Shown: positions 1 through 54,797, counted from the stretch's first letter. The stretch: DNA of 64,000 bases from Strix aluco (GCF_031877795.1 NC_133971.1:83848446-83912445); one strand, 5' to 3'. The notes: generated by a model from the letters alone, not told the origin. Numbers and translations: made by a program.

Positions 1-3000
1 TTTAAAAATAATTAGCACCAAAAAAAAATCCTTCCTGATTCTCTTACCAGAAGAAGTAGTGATTTGCACATTACAGTCACCAAACTGTTCCTCCATCTTC
101 TCTGTGAGCAGAGTCCTCCACACCATGGCATGACGTGGCACATGGAGGAATTTCCTACATAACACAATTAGAAGGAAGAAATGCATTTCTGAGTCATTCC
201 TTCGGTACAGTCCATAACCATCGATTTTCCGAATTCAGTTTCTTACTCCAAGCAATCTCCATCATACTCCACAGCACTAGGAATGGTCTCCAAATACAAG
301 AGGACAAAAAATTCTTGCATTATCTTCTCCTGCAAGTGCTCCATCAGACAATTTTCAGGGGAAATGGCAGACAGCACAGGGAAAGCAGATGTTGCATTCT
401 AGGGTTTTGTTTCCTTTGACCATATTTTTCATCACAGTTATGACTTAATGTCACACATTTCCAGTGAAATTTATTTTATTTGAAAAGTATGTTCTTTCTC
501 TTTTTAGCCATGACTCAAATGCTCTGGTGCTCTTCTCATTAACATCCCTTTTTAATGATGTTTCATGGACACAACCCAATAGTATTGCTTCAAATAAAGA
601 AACACATGAAAGCTGATGAAAACAAGAACATCTTAACTGTGAATTGTGTCAAATCACTTGTGACAAGTTATATAAAGGTTTTTTTGCATCCTTTTCACTT
701 GGAAGTATTTGGAATCTTACTAAAAATAATACTAAACTGGTAAATCATTTCAAGGTTTTATAACTACAGGGATAAAGGACAGAAAACTCTCCTTAGTTAG
801 CAGTAGCTGCCAGAAGATGGATTCCTGAGGGACTGCATTGTTAGATGCTGATCAGAGGAAAAAGATATTCCAAAGGGAGATACAAAGTTTTGTGTATTCA
901 GTTTACCTGGAAAAATGGGATTGGATGTCTTTGGGATGTCTTAGCAATAGCATGGAACAGAAAAACCCAGCTGATCACTATCTTTAAAACATCTGCTCCA
1001 TATGAAGGGACCACAACATCTCTTTTCAGTCTTCTCTTTTCTAGACTAAGCAAACTTAACTTTTGAACCTGTCTCAGGGGGACGTGCTTCCAGACTCTGG
1101 TTCTTTCCTTCTAAACTCTCCAGTTTGTCTGTGTTTGTCAAAAAAATAACACTCAAAGCTAACATAGTACTCCTGCAGAGCAGAGAGGACTGTTGCTCAG
1201 ATCTGACAGACAGCACTTCTGCTAATATACCAGCATCGTATTGCTCACTCACCTTCAGTTTGTGGCTCTTCAGGACGGGCAGAATCTTTACTGCAGTGTT
1301 ATTCTGTGCTGTATTTTGCTTTTCTGTACACTTTCCTGAAGGGCAAAGCACTGGACATTGTTAAATTGATTGTTTGACTTCAAACTACCTCTCCAGTTTG
1401 TTATGATCATCAAAATTGTAAAGTATTTGTCAGCCCTCTTTCATCTTGACATGTTCACAGATTTTTAAGATGTACTTTTTCCTCCTTCATACACATAATT
1501 CTGGACAAGAACAGAACACAGGATAGAATCAGCTTGAAATATCCTGGTTTAACACAGGCTGACTGATAGTTGCTCTCTAAGCATATTCTTTTCAAACATT
1601 TATCTAATTTGATCTAATCACACAAGTGTTCAATAAACTAATGCAGCCTATACTAATACAGACCTTTTTGTTTCAATGAAGTGATTATTGTCACGGCTAG
1701 CTGCACTTCTTATTGCTCTCATGTCTCTCTGATGTCTCCCCATTAGTTTGGCATGATTCTGGCTCTGTCTTCACATGATTCTCCTATACCTGGGGGGCAC
1801 TGCACTGTTCATTGTACATAGCTCATACTTACACAGCCTGTGCTGCTAGGCTCTGTACATAAAGCTTTCCATTCACAAACATCATAGGGTCAATTACCCC
1901 TTTAAACAAGGGTACTGTTTAATGTTGGCCCCAAGGGTAAACCACAAGAGAAGAAGAAAAGATAGTAAAAAAATATATTGTCTACATGTATGTTTATCTT
2001 CTAGATCACCTGAGCCCAGTATACCATCTTGGGTGCAGCTGCCCTGGGATAAGAAATTTGTTACTGCAGCTCACCTGGAGCTGTTTTCTCCACTATACCA
2101 AAAATTATTACCCCCTCCAGTCTTTTGGCATTTCTTCACATGGAGCCGCTCCCTAGCCCGGTTCTGTCAAATGACCTAGTTTAGCAGAAACACCTTTTAC
2201 ACTCAGATCATACTGACAGAATGAGGGTAAGTACCAATTACACATGCAGTTGTCCTGGCATATCTGGAAGGGCAGTAAACTCTAGTAGCAGGACCCCCAC
2301 AGCCAGACAGCCAGCTAGGGGCTGGAGACCAGTTCACAAAGCCCCTTTTTTCAGATCAGCTACTGCCAGAATGGATGTGACCTCAAGCCATTTTTTTTGC
2401 CTTTTTTTTTTCTTTAATTCATGACAGTCCAGTTGATTTCAGCAAGAACAGTTGTACACAAAAACCGGAACAGTCACACTTCGGCTACAAATTACACCGG
2501 GTCTTGCTCTGCTCTGTCCCACATTGGACCAGCTCCTGACTGCCTTTGAGAGAACAAATACAGCCAAACTCATCTTCTTAAAAAGATCTGTCTGGTATTG
2601 AAAAAGAATGGTGTAACGATTAAAGTTGAAGAAGAAAAGAAATAAAACCTGATCTTTTCTGACCTTGTTTTCTTATGTGAAAACTGCTGAGAAAATTCTA
2701 GAGGAGAACTGTAAAACTGCTTACTTCTTCAGAAAGAAGTCTAATTCCTGCTAACACTTCCACAATTGCATGTGTTTGCTCTTTCTGTCTGCTTTGGCAG
2801 CAAAAGACATGGAAAAGGTATTTTTTTTTTTTTTTTACAAATATAAGGAATGTTTCTGTCCTTTTGACCTTAGTCTACAAGTGCACATACAGGAGAATGA
2901 GTTTAATATTTTCAAGCAGTATTTTTTTCTCTGTGTGTGTGTGTATTTCCTAAAAGCATTTATTCATGCTGTCAGCAAAAACAAAATACACAGCTAACGG

Positions 3001-6000
3001 AAAGAACAAGTAGGCTCTTAGGAAATACATGCTAAACTGAACATAAAGAAGATGTCACTTCCTAGAAGTCTCTGTTGTCAGTGTGCAAATAGAAGCCACA
3101 CCACCCAAAGGCCTGTCTGTCTTTCCAGAGGACACCTCAATTTCCTCTTCCTCTGCTTCTGGCAGCTTGAAGAAGCAATCTGTTCTGCACTGTCAAGTTC
3201 CTGTCTTCTAGAAGGAACTAGAACCTGTGAACCTGTGTCCATTTTGTTTGTTGACCTCTTACCTATCTCAGTCAAATTAAATGACATTAACTGATGTATG
3301 AAATGGCCACTTCCTCATTAAGTGTAAGATCTCCTCTTTTGACTTGCTTTGGTGTATAACACTTTATTGACTACTGCTATCCCACTCTTCGCCCTGGGCT
3401 GTTTTAATTACCCTGCCGTGTCTTCCTCCATCCACCCATCTGTTCCTGGAGCCTTTGTCTTTCTCTCTTGGTAATCTGATTTGTTCCCATTCCAATGATG
3501 TGATGACAAATGACAAATGTGTATTCCACCAAGTCCGTACATTCATTTTCTATCACATTAGTGCTTTAATAAACTGGAAATGACAGAACTCCTGAAGCAC
3601 ATATTTTTATTTAATTAAATTTTTTAAATATTTTAACAGTCAACTCACTGGAACAAGATCTGTCAATAGTATTAGAAGTGGTTTATTCCATGCTTTCCTC
3701 ATAATTTAATAATTAAGTAGCATGCAAGAGAAAAGACATACAGAGATTCCAGTGCTAATGCCAACTCTAAGGAGTTCCTGCCTCTCGTCTCTGGCAGCTT
3801 AATGCTGTCTTTTCAGATGTCTTGCTCTGCTATGCCAACACAATGAACTGATCTGGCTTAAAAAATAATCCACATTTTCACTCAGAATGTTCTTAACGAT
3901 TAATCAGTTCCTGGGCTGATATTACTGTGTAAACTGATACTGCCTGTAGTGCTGAATATCCAGCCAAAGCATAGATGTCTGGTTTCTTTATGTTGTGAGA
4001 CTTCTTTTCCATTTATATGGGAATACATGTGAAAGTATCACATTAGAATAGTTCCTGTTTTGAGATTACACATAACAGCAGTCCAATGCTTTAGTTAACA
4101 GTGGATCTGGGATGTCTGATCCAAATTCTGTTTTTGAGGGACACCATGACAATATTGCTAAAATTCCTTTTACACACGATATGAGTACCTTACTGTAGAG
4201 TTACTAAATCTTGAGCAGAAATTATCTTTGTTCTCCAAAGCCTTTTAAGTCCTCTGAACAGAATTGCTGTGGTTTTGGAAAAGTACATTTGTATTTCAGC
4301 ACTGGCTACTTATCTCCAACTATTATATGGTTCTTTGTTGGAGACAATGCACATGAGGAACAAGGTGGCCATTGTCCTGTGCACTTCAAGGGTGACCATC
4401 CAAGGCTGAACTGAGCCCAGGGAAGAGTCCAACGTATTTACATTAGTAAAATCCCAGGGGAATATTTTTTAGGTGTTGTTCTAAAACATGGAAACGAAAA
4501 CAAAAGTGAAAATCTCCACAAGCTTAAGTAGTTATTACAGCATCAGTTTGATCCAAACCAAGATGATTTATCCTTCTAATTCAGTTCAGTTAGTATAAAC
4601 ACTCTGTTCTATGCCCAGATATTATCTATAAATATAGAAATTGGTTGCCTAAAGAAAGCGAATAATTTCCAGCGTAGCCTAGGCAGAAGAAGAAGGTGAA
4701 TTTTAGGGAGGACCAATATGAGTCAAGGGTACTTTATAAGGTTACACTTTTAAAAAGAATGCAATAATTGCTTCCTTAATATTTGTCTCATCTCTGAAAG
4801 TACTTGGAAAAAAAAGAGGAAGTGTGGGAATACTTTGTTTAAATTGAAAATACAAAACCATCTTTCTTGTTAGAAATAAATTTTCTTGACGGTTTTGCTG
4901 TTAACTTATGATCAGTATGTTCTTCCACAGGCTTCAGTGGAACCATGCACATGCTGTAAAAGACTAACAACTGATATAAATAACATTTGCTGCCTATAAA
5001 GCTGCATTTTGACCATGTTGTATGTTGCCTGTGGTGGCAGGCAGCAGACAAGAGGCATTATTCCTCCTTGAACAGCCATGAAAAAAAGTTTAATCTTTTC
5101 TATTTATGGAAGAGAAAGGAAACATAACTTTCACTCTGCGAAAATCCAACACTTCCAAGGAGTAACCCTGAAGAGCTCAAAAGTCAGTGGGGTCTGGTGA
5201 ACTGGCCTCTCATTTCTGAGAAAATACAGTTTGTTTACTGGAGGCACCTGCTTCCAGTTGTTCAGGATATTGGTCCCTTTTTTTAAAGAATGACGATGTA
5301 AATCCTATTGTGCATTGCATTTTACTGTTTTTTAGGGATTTTTTAGAGCAAAAGATATAACAGGCATACTTTTCACCTAGCAGTAGGAACTAAACAAGAT
5401 CTCATCCAAAGTATAATATGGTAATTCCTTGTAATTCATCATTGCTCTCAAAGTGTCAGGCATAGATCTAGTCTGTGGACCCATAAACAAGGAACTTCTT
5501 TCACAGACTTTCGAGGGAAAAATCCACATTTTCCATTTTTTTTTCTGTAATTTTAATCTTGCTGCAAAAAGATGGAACTCTACTCTTTTGTCCTTTTGGG
5601 GATTTCTTTTGCTCTTTTCTTGAAGTTCAGTCGATGACAAATCACTTGACCAGGCATAGCTTTCCAATGGCAGTACCACATTAGACAAAGCAAATCAAAA
5701 TCCCCAGCTTTGTTAGTGGTTGAGTTTATACTTGGATTACATTTACAGTTTTACAAGTAATTCCCATATAAATACAGACAAAACTTAAACTGGATTGACC
5801 AACACCTGAGACTGGCTCAGAATTAAGATGTCTATTTTAACAGCCTCTCTTAACTGTGTTCAACACCACCACAATACAACTTTCACAGTAGAGCATTGTA
5901 TTACTTACGGATTTGCAATAAACCCACCAGAGCACTGGCTCTTGTTTGTGTGTGGTACAGAAATGACACCTGCACCACATCAATAATGGTGCTGTGCAAT

Positions 6001-9000
6001 CAGTGCACTTTTTCATTTGTGGATTTATGAGTAATGCCATACTCCATGGCCCATGAGGCCTCACCCTCTTATTTCCTCTTGTGACCTGCGTTATGTTCAG
6101 CCTGATCAGTCATTTCAAATTTCCTCTTTTGTTTTTCGTGAAGCTCGCAAGTGTTGCACTGCTTCTGAGTGTTTGTCCGCATTGTCTGGCTCTATGTTTG
6201 GAACTGGTTCCACACATCCCCACCCCCTGCACCAGCCCCCACCTCCCCTACACCCTGTCGCCAATTTTTATGGTGAGAATGGAGTGACTTGCATCTGAAT
6301 GGTTGTTCTTGGCTTTTATTGGCAGCTAATTACCTTCAAAGCCAATGCTAGCAATTGATGCTCAGCTGGTTCTTCCTAATAAGGTCATGTTAACAAATGA
6401 GTCCATGATTTCTGGTTGGCCTTTGAATTCTTACACCTTTACTTGTCCTGCTGCTTGCTGTCAGTATAATTTCAGAGGCTACAGTTTGTGGATGCTGGAT
6501 TGAGATTGAGTTCAGTAGATACACATGTATATATAATGAGAAGACTAAATTCTCCCTAGCAGAGGTTTATAATTAAAATACCATGTAAATATAGCATACA
6601 TTCTTATGATTATTCAGAACCATTTAAAAAATTGTTCCAAACTGAATATAAAAGGTATGGATCAGTTCCTGTTACCCAGGGTGTTTTTTTGTTTCTGTGA
6701 AGCATGTGAAGACCTTTGGGAAATCTGCGGTAGGACGCAGCTAGGTATTGCTATGCCCAGCTGTCCCTGGAGAATTGCCAGTGCTGTGATGTCTCAGGAG
6801 GAGACAAAAGAATCAGTCCAGCTTTCCCCTGGACTATACAAAGAAAACAAAATGAGGCTTCCCAGTGTTATTTCTGGTACCCTCATCTGGCAGTATGGAG
6901 GTCCCTCAAAGTCCTGGCCCAAAGCAAGTGTGTACACCCCTGTGGTGCTGTGTATGTGCTGTTGGGTCACTGGCTGGGTACAGGGTTGGGGTGGGGATAA
7001 AGCTCTGTTGCTGGGCATGGACAGTGCAGGTACAGCGTGATAAGCAAGTTGCAAGGGGATGGTGCGCACGTAGGGGAGATGAAATCTTGGATTTATGCTG
7101 TTAACCTTTTGGTGCTTGTAGGACTGCTTGTAGGAACGTCAGTATTTCTAACTTTAGAATTCACACCTGGTTAAACGTAAATCACATTTTCATGTGCCTG
7201 TCTCTCATGCAAAGCTCCCTCTCCCCTAACCCAAATTGAAGGGTTGAAGTAAAAGAGAAGTTGCAGTGTTTTTTATAGATGTAAGGCAATGAATATTTCC
7301 TTAATCTCTTGAGGAGTGGCCAAGCTTTATCAGCTGAAGTTAGAATAAGAACAGCAACAAAAAAATGCCATGGTAGACACACATTCTGAAAACTCAAATC
7401 CAAACCGTTAATGTTCAACTAAAATGATAAGCAACCAAAAATAGTGTCAGTTTATATAGAATGGCTGTATGTAAATGCCATTATATAAAGGGCAATATCA
7501 AGCAGGCTAGAGTACGTAGAGCTAACAACAATATAGTGGCTAAAGTATCTTATTGCTGTGTTTGTTGAAAACTATGGACCTCTTCAGTAGTCATGTCTTT
7601 TTTAGCTTTCTTCCATTTTGGAAATGAAAAGCATAGGTGTGGCAAAGTTACTGCTGCAGCTGCAGACATGCCTTGACTGCAGAAATACAGGTAATTATTT
7701 TTTCATTAATACTAGTCACAGGGAGGGAAAGAAAAACGTGCTTTGTAATAATCCCTAAAGCAACTACTTTGATTTGGAAGTGGTAAGACTCCTGAAGACA
7801 AATTAACTTCCAGTAGGGGTATAATCTTGTGGACACCGTTCTTATTTCGAAACACTTCAAAAGATGATTTTGCCTGTCCCTCATAGAACTTGAAGTGTTT
7901 CTTCCTGCAGTTATCAGAGGATAACCTTCCTGAGACAGGTGATGAGTTACTAGAAACTGAAAAATGCTTTATACAATTTGTGGCAATTTTAGTGGCGTCA
8001 TAGAAATGAAAAACTATTTCCTGTATTTTAAAGTTAACATTAATCTGAATAAGGCCTCTATTTCCTTGGCAATATATCGTATATTTAGACACATTCATTA
8101 CTAAGGTGGACAGTTTATTGATCACGAAGACTAGAGCATTAATTGGAAAGGAAACATAGAATATAATTTAGACGTGCTGTCTTGATGGGCTGCTACTGTA
8201 AAATAGGGTTGGTCTCACAACTTTACAAGTAAGTCTATTGCCTGCCTTCAGCTTTTTCTTACATAAAATATGTCAGAGCTGATTTATCCCTGTTATAATG
8301 CCAGACAGATTGACCTGAAAAGGAAGGGGAGAAGGAACAAGGTGACTGAAAGTGTATCATGGAACAGCTAATGAGACATCTCTAGTTTAAGGTCATTAAT
8401 GTTATTCCTGCATGCAGTGAAGGGCAGTGCTTCAGGGAGTCTCCAAAGTCTTCAGAAGGAAATGAATGTATGGATCCAGTTCCTTTGCTATAACTATATG
8501 GGGCACAGAAATAAAACTTGTTACAAGACACACTTGCTGACTGTGATTTATACTGTATCATTCCCAAGGTATTAATTTGGGCCCTCCTGAAGTTGCTGTA
8601 ACTCATACCAGTTGTCAGTAATCTAATTCTGATAAATCAGGGTACATCCCTAACATGTGTATCTGTCGTAATTATTCTTATGCCAGTCTGGGAACTCCCA
8701 AGACAATTCTGAGAACAGGAATTTTCTGTAAACCATGGAAGCTCTCCTGTATTTTGCCTTGAACGTTTTATCTCTGCAAAGATTTCCCAATTTGTTGTCT
8801 TCCACTCTGTTACCTCACATTCAATATTGCCCTGTAGATGTGAGGAAATAAGAGCAAGTACTGATTGGATTACATTGGGTCATCAGGTTAGGTTTTAGCC
8901 TTATAACTTGTATGTTTTAGAAGAGTATGTGCTTTTGAAATACCCTCTGGGAGCATGAGCAGAATCTGCAGCTAATTGGGGGAGCAGGTGTCAGACTTTT

Positions 9001-11889
9001 TCATCCTACCATCTTTTACGTAACAGAACAGCACATCTCTTGTGGGGCTGCATCTCAGCTCACCTTTCAGTATTGGTGGGAAGGGATGGCGGCTGTAGCA
9101 CTGTGTGACTGTTGAGGACCATCAAGCCATGATTTTAGCAGCAGTAGTGAAGATAAGCAGTGTTGTGGAGGGATGATCTTGAAATCACCCTAGATGTCTG
9201 GGACACCACAGTTAGCCTTCCCAAGCTCTGTTCTCTCCATATGTAAAATAAAATTCCACCTGCCCACCTTTACCTTACTTTGTGCTGTGAAGTTGAAGCT
9301 GTTAAGATAGCAAGAGTAGCAAGTTCTGCAAAGGGTTATTACTGTATGTATCTATGTATGCTCGCATTTTGTGCGTGTAGTTTTGTCATCCTGTGGTTCT
9401 TGTATACGTATCTACACAGGAGTTGGTTTCAGTTAAAAGAAGAACAAGTAAATTTGTCCCTTTTTCACTTATTTTTTTAGCATCAAATTGGCTCATCTTC
9501 AGTTTTCATGCTGCAATATTTTCACCTAAAAGCTGTGTTGGAATTTTTACACAATGTAAGTATATGAAGACCACAAAACACAAAAAGACACACCCAGATA
9601 TACCATGTCACAGTAAGAAATCCCTTAGGTGTGTTCCAGATGGATTTCTTGAAATAAAAAGAGAATATATTTCTTGAAAAACAAGGAAAGAATTTCAAAG
9701 TCTGAATGGCAGGATATATTTGCAGTATAGACGATGTTAAAATTTTTCATCTTTTCAACCTCTAGGGGGGACTATGTTTTCAGTGAACCTGTCTGTGAAG
9801 AGTTTTCTTAATCTGCAGAAGGCAGTTCAGACTGTTGCTAATGCTATCGGAGCGACTCAAGTGAATCTTGATTTGTGCATGAGTTGTTTCTGGGGGGAAA
9901 ATAGCCTGTGTCTGAAATGACTTTAGACCTCAAGGGCCAGCCTGTAATCTCTGCTCTTGCTGCAGTCTGGGGGCATTCTGCCTGCTACTGATTCACAACT
10001 GCAGAATTTGTTCTTATAAAAAATCATGTATGTAGCTGAAAAAAACAGTGTCCAGGGAGAAATGCTGAATTTATAGCTAGGGAAAATACTGTAAGAAAAC
10101 TAATGATGAGGTGGATTAGTGACGTTTTGAATTGGGATTAACAAGTAAATTCTTGTGCATAACTTCCTGGCTCAGAAAAATAAATCAATCCCAGGCTGGG
10201 ATTCTTCTTTATAAAACTGCTTAGGGTGAAGGGGAACAACTGAAATGTTCATGACACTTTGGACCCACAGAGACACTGTGACTCCCATAAGGCTGAATGC
10301 AGTTGCTCAGATGAGTAAGGACCACATACTGCGGGCCAAATCTTTTTCTGAAAACATTAAAATTGGTCTTTGATGCTACTACTGCTACACAGTACTATCT
10401 AGATGCCTTTTGTTTCTTTCCCTCCTTCATGTTGGCCCTGCTTTTCCCACTCTTATTCATTCCCAGCAGTATTCTACCTCACAAGGAGCAGCTAGTGTGA
10501 AGGGATGGCAGCCCTGTAATTTATGGGCTTACTATCTCTTCCATTGTGTTTACACAGCTTACGCTCAAATAAAACAGCTAGGATAGTATGGAGCTCACAC
10601 ATAAAATGAAAAAGATATTCTGGTGGGGGAAGGAGGGAATCAAGAGAGATCCGTCCAGATTTCGGTGTTGTAAACACATCTGTAGGGTCACCATAAAGCA
10701 GTGACTACAAAGGTCAGCATTTCAAAATGTGTCTTAAGAAAATGTTTTTGCAAGCTTTGTGGTGAAGATGGCTGGTGTGTTGTATATTGTAACATTCTGC
10801 TTAATCTCCACTATGTTATATGGAGTCATTTACAACAAAAAATGCCTGGCATAACTTACAGTACAGGAACATACAAAACCAGATTCACCAGGGTGGATGT
10901 TTATGTAATCTTCAAGAACACTCTGAAGTTCAATTCAGTAATCAAATAAAACTACGTGAGAGGCACATTTCTCAGAGACGCTACCCATCTTTGAATTTCT
11001 GAGCTTCTTTATTTTACCGAGCCCTGTTAGACAAATGGTCCCGAAAAAAAGATTTTTTTGATGATTATTTCTGTAGATCATGATATCTGCTGTTTTCATT
11101 CCCCTGCTTGCTTGTCACTGCACAAGCGCTTCCAGCTTTCTTTTCTTTTTAATCCAGGCATCCTAAAGGTGAGCAGATGGTCACCCCAGGAGCACAGGTT
11201 TCCCATTCACAGGCTGCACGGTGAAGGCAGCAACAAAAGTAAGTTTACACATACTGCCCTGACAACGACCTCTGTGCTGAACTAAACAAACTCCTTCTGC
11301 AAAGCCAGGAGCAGTTCACTCACCTTTTGAATGAAAACCTGGCACTCTTCGAGTAACCATAAAACATCGAACTGCTCAGCCCTGCTCCGGGTTTGAGGAT
11401 GCGTTCTGTTACGGGGCACAGAAAACTCCACAGAGAGCCATCCTTTAGGATTTTGCTGTCAAAAAGCATCAAGTATTCCAAAGTCTCTTTGACAAAACAT
11501 TTTGCACGTTTTGCATTGACTTTATTCCAGATCAGGAGTGTCCATTTTAAACAGACCCTAACAAAACCTTAAGCACAGAAGTTTTATGGCCAGTAATTAG
11601 GCCTGAAGAGGCATACATTTAACATGCTCTGACTACACAGTGTTGTCAAGATAATTCAAAAAGTTATCTTTTTTCTTGCAAGAAAATAATCTCAGAACAG
11701 GACTTGCCTTCACTGGTGCTTGGGGCATGAAACTGTGTCTCTGAGACACAGTGGGTGGGAGGTGAAAACTGCATCTGGGCCCTCTTGGCATGGGGATCTC
11801 AGAAAGACCCCAGAGAGATACAGGCAGGGGTCGGTGATCCCGTGCCGGCTTCCCCAGAGGGTCATGCCGTCCCAGATCACAGGCACCTT
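1..11889. other. Upstream intergenic region, no gene seen
   Basis: Open frames here are short (below about 145 codons), overlap each other on both strands and show no recognisable domain or spliced homology. The base composition is ordinary AT-rich avian non-coding DNA with a 16-base T run at 2821-2836. A stretch near 6300-6545 looks richer in homeodomain-type and E-box motifs than its surroundings. Distal NPR3 regulatory elements are possible but cannot be proved here. Confidence 0.6.
2821..2836. repeat. Poly-T run
   Basis: Sixteen consecutive T bases. No flanking SINE or target-site duplication was recognised. Confidence 0.9.
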
Positions 11890-12541
11890 TCTGGGTGACG
11901 AGACGGGAGCCGGTCAGCCCTGCTCGCATCCTGCCGCGGTGCCCTCAGGGTGCTGCCTGCATCCCCCCAGTGCCGATGCTGCAACGCCTCCCTTCCCCAC
12001 ATCCCCCAGCCCCGCCGAGCACCGACCCCTGAGCCCTCGGGGCGGGTGGGGGACACGGACACGACGGGGACGACGACCTGAAATGCTTTCCTTACGCAGT
12101 AAAGCGCAGCTTAACCGGGCTGAAGCAACCGCCCCAAAAATATTTAAAAAAAATACAAGTACAACGGGGTCCCTTACTCCTCGACCCTGCTTGCAGGGAG
12201 GTAGGTACACGAAGCGTTGCAGGGAGGTACGTGAGGGTTACCGACGCGGTAAGGACACCCCGCGCTCCGCGGTTTCCGCGCTCCCCACGGCCGCAGCCCC
12301 GGCCGGCGGGAGAGGTGTGCGGACGCGGGAGGGGGGGTGCGGGGGGGCCGCCGGAGGGGGCGGGCGGGGCGGACGGGAGCGCCCGGGCCGGCTCCTCCCT
12401 GCGCACAAACCCGGCCGCGCCGCGGCGGGCGTGCGGAGAAGCCGCCGCCGCTCCCGCGCTACTTAAGCGGGGAGGGCGCAGCCCGGCAGCCCCGCGGGGG
12501 GATCCGGCGGCGGGGGGGGCGGGCGGGGGGGGGAAAGGCTA

Positions 12542-12559
12542 ATCATCATCATCATCATA
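12542..12559. repeat. Short (ATC)n repeat in 5' leader
   Basis: Five to six ATC units followed by AATCTATCTATA, an AT-rich patch inside otherwise very GC-rich sequence. Confidence 0.8.
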
Positions 12560-12595
12560 ATCTATCTATAAGAAAACGAGAAAAGCAGAGCCGCG

Positions 12596-12610
12596 ATGCT
12601 CCATCCGTAA
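12596..12610 (+). other. Short upstream ORF (Met-Leu-His-Pro-stop) in the 5' leader
   Basis: ATG at 12596 is followed by three codons and TAA at 12608-12610, ending 139 bases before the NPR3 start. The -3 base is G (gccgcgATG), so it could be recognised by scanning ribosomes if the transcript starts upstream of it. The transcription start is unknown. Confidence 0.45.
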
Positions 12611-12749
12611 CCCGCAGGCGGGGGGCAGGTTGTGAATTCGCCAAACACCTGAGAAATAAAGCACGACCGAACAATTTCGAGGCGGGCGGGGAAGGGGGGC
12701 GAAAAGTTTGCCGGAGCTCAGGCGTTTCGGGGTGGGGGGGGCGGGCGCG

Positions 12750-53758
<41,009 letters not shown>

Positions 53759-54296
53759 AGAAGAAGAAGAAAAAGAATCCCATTCTTCCTAGGAAAAAAA
53801 AAGAATTAGGAAAAAGGACACAACCAAAGACATCAGTGTAAAAAGAAGAGGCTCTTGAAGAACTCACTCTTTTAAGCAGTAATTTTGTCTTAATTTCTTT
53901 CAAAAGCTCAGGAATGATTTACTAATCACATTATGCCACATGGCCTTTCATCTCATGAAAAAAGAAAATGATGCAGTTTGATGTTATAGGATGCACTTAA
54001 TATGTAAAGACAGTATTTCTTAAAGCATATATTAGGGACAGCAGATCTGGGTTTAGTTGATGGGGAATGCCTCATTCTGATCCCTTCTTTTTTTAAGTCC
54101 TGTCACCTCCTTCCTTAACTGCATCTCACCCATGGGTATCAAGTATGGTTTCACAGACACAGGTGCTGGTTGCTGTCAAAAGGGAAAAAGGGATTCATCT
54201 GGGGTATGATCCTGCATCACTGAATCATTGCCATTGATTAAAGGGGATACAAGATTGGCCATATGGAGTTTAGTTCTGGGAGGGAACTGGCACTCA

Positions 54297-54335
54297 GGTG
54301 TGATTAACTCCACTGGGGTGTAATTAACTCCACTG
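54297..54335 (+). repeat. Two-copy tandem repeat, 20-bp period
   Basis: GGTGTGATTAACTCCACTG at 54297-54315 and GGTGTAATTAACTCCACTG at 54317-54335 differ at one base. It lies in the 3' UTR. Confidence 0.85.
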
Positions 54336-54624
54336 AGAAGTCGGGCAGGTGGAAACACACACAAACCATTCATTCCTTGTTTGTGTAGTATCACAAACAA
54401 AAGCACTGATTCTCCCTCTTAGGTGCTGGGAGTTAGGAAAAACTCCAGTGAAGGATGAGGAGTTTCACAGGTGTGAGATAGTGAGGGAGAAGACAATCAG
54501 GCCTCTGGAGAGGACTGGCTAATTCCTCAGTCTTGTATGTGTTTTATCATGCTCTTTTTTCTCCACTGCCATGACTTGTCAGAGAGGCAAATACAGTCCA
54601 TGTAGAGCCTGCTCCTGTTCCCAG

Positions 54625-54655
54625 TGAAGTCAATGGCAAAATCCCATTAACTTCA
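54625..54655 (+). repeat. Inverted repeat (potential 3' UTR hairpin) in an old repeat fragment
   Basis: TGAAGTCAATGG (54625-54636) and CCATTAACTTCA (54644-54655) can pair at 11 of 12 positions around a 7-base loop. The surrounding text resembles a sequence found many times in amniote genomes, so it is probably a fragment of an ancient interspersed repeat. Confidence 0.65.
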
Positions 54656-54797
54656 GTGAGCACAGGACTACATCCAGAATTGTAAATATGAAAGTGTTTG
54701 TATAGCTGAGGCAATTCAAAAGGGGATCTTTTTTGTGTAAAAATGACATTCCATGCTACCATTTTATTTTTAGGATATTTTTATCTTGTATTTTTCT

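Larger units (their letters stand above)
12433..12749 (+). promoter_or_regulatory. NPR3: Probable core promoter / 5' leader of NPR3
   Basis: GC-rich sequence with an AT dip CTACTTAAGC near 12459-12469 that could act as a weak TATA-like element, a short ATC repeat at 12542-12559, and a four-codon upstream frame at 12596-12610. The main ATG at 12750 has G at -3 and C at +4, an adequate context. In-frame upstream sequence contains no other ATG close by. Confidence 0.5.

Noticed and set aside
6606-7040. 144-codon open frame in the upstream region
   Set aside because: No domain, no splice structure and overlapping frames on the other strand. The length is unremarkable for 64 kb of DNA.
11720-12466. 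248-codon plus-strand open frame upstream of NPR3
   Set aside because: It runs into the CpG island and gains length from low stop-codon density. The product is low-complexity Arg/Gly/Pro with no homology that I recognise.
12708-12749. Extension of the NPR3 frame upstream to 12708
   Set aside because: The extension begins at TTG, not ATG, and would place 14 non-hydrophobic residues before a good signal peptide. The ATG at 12750 is the natural start.
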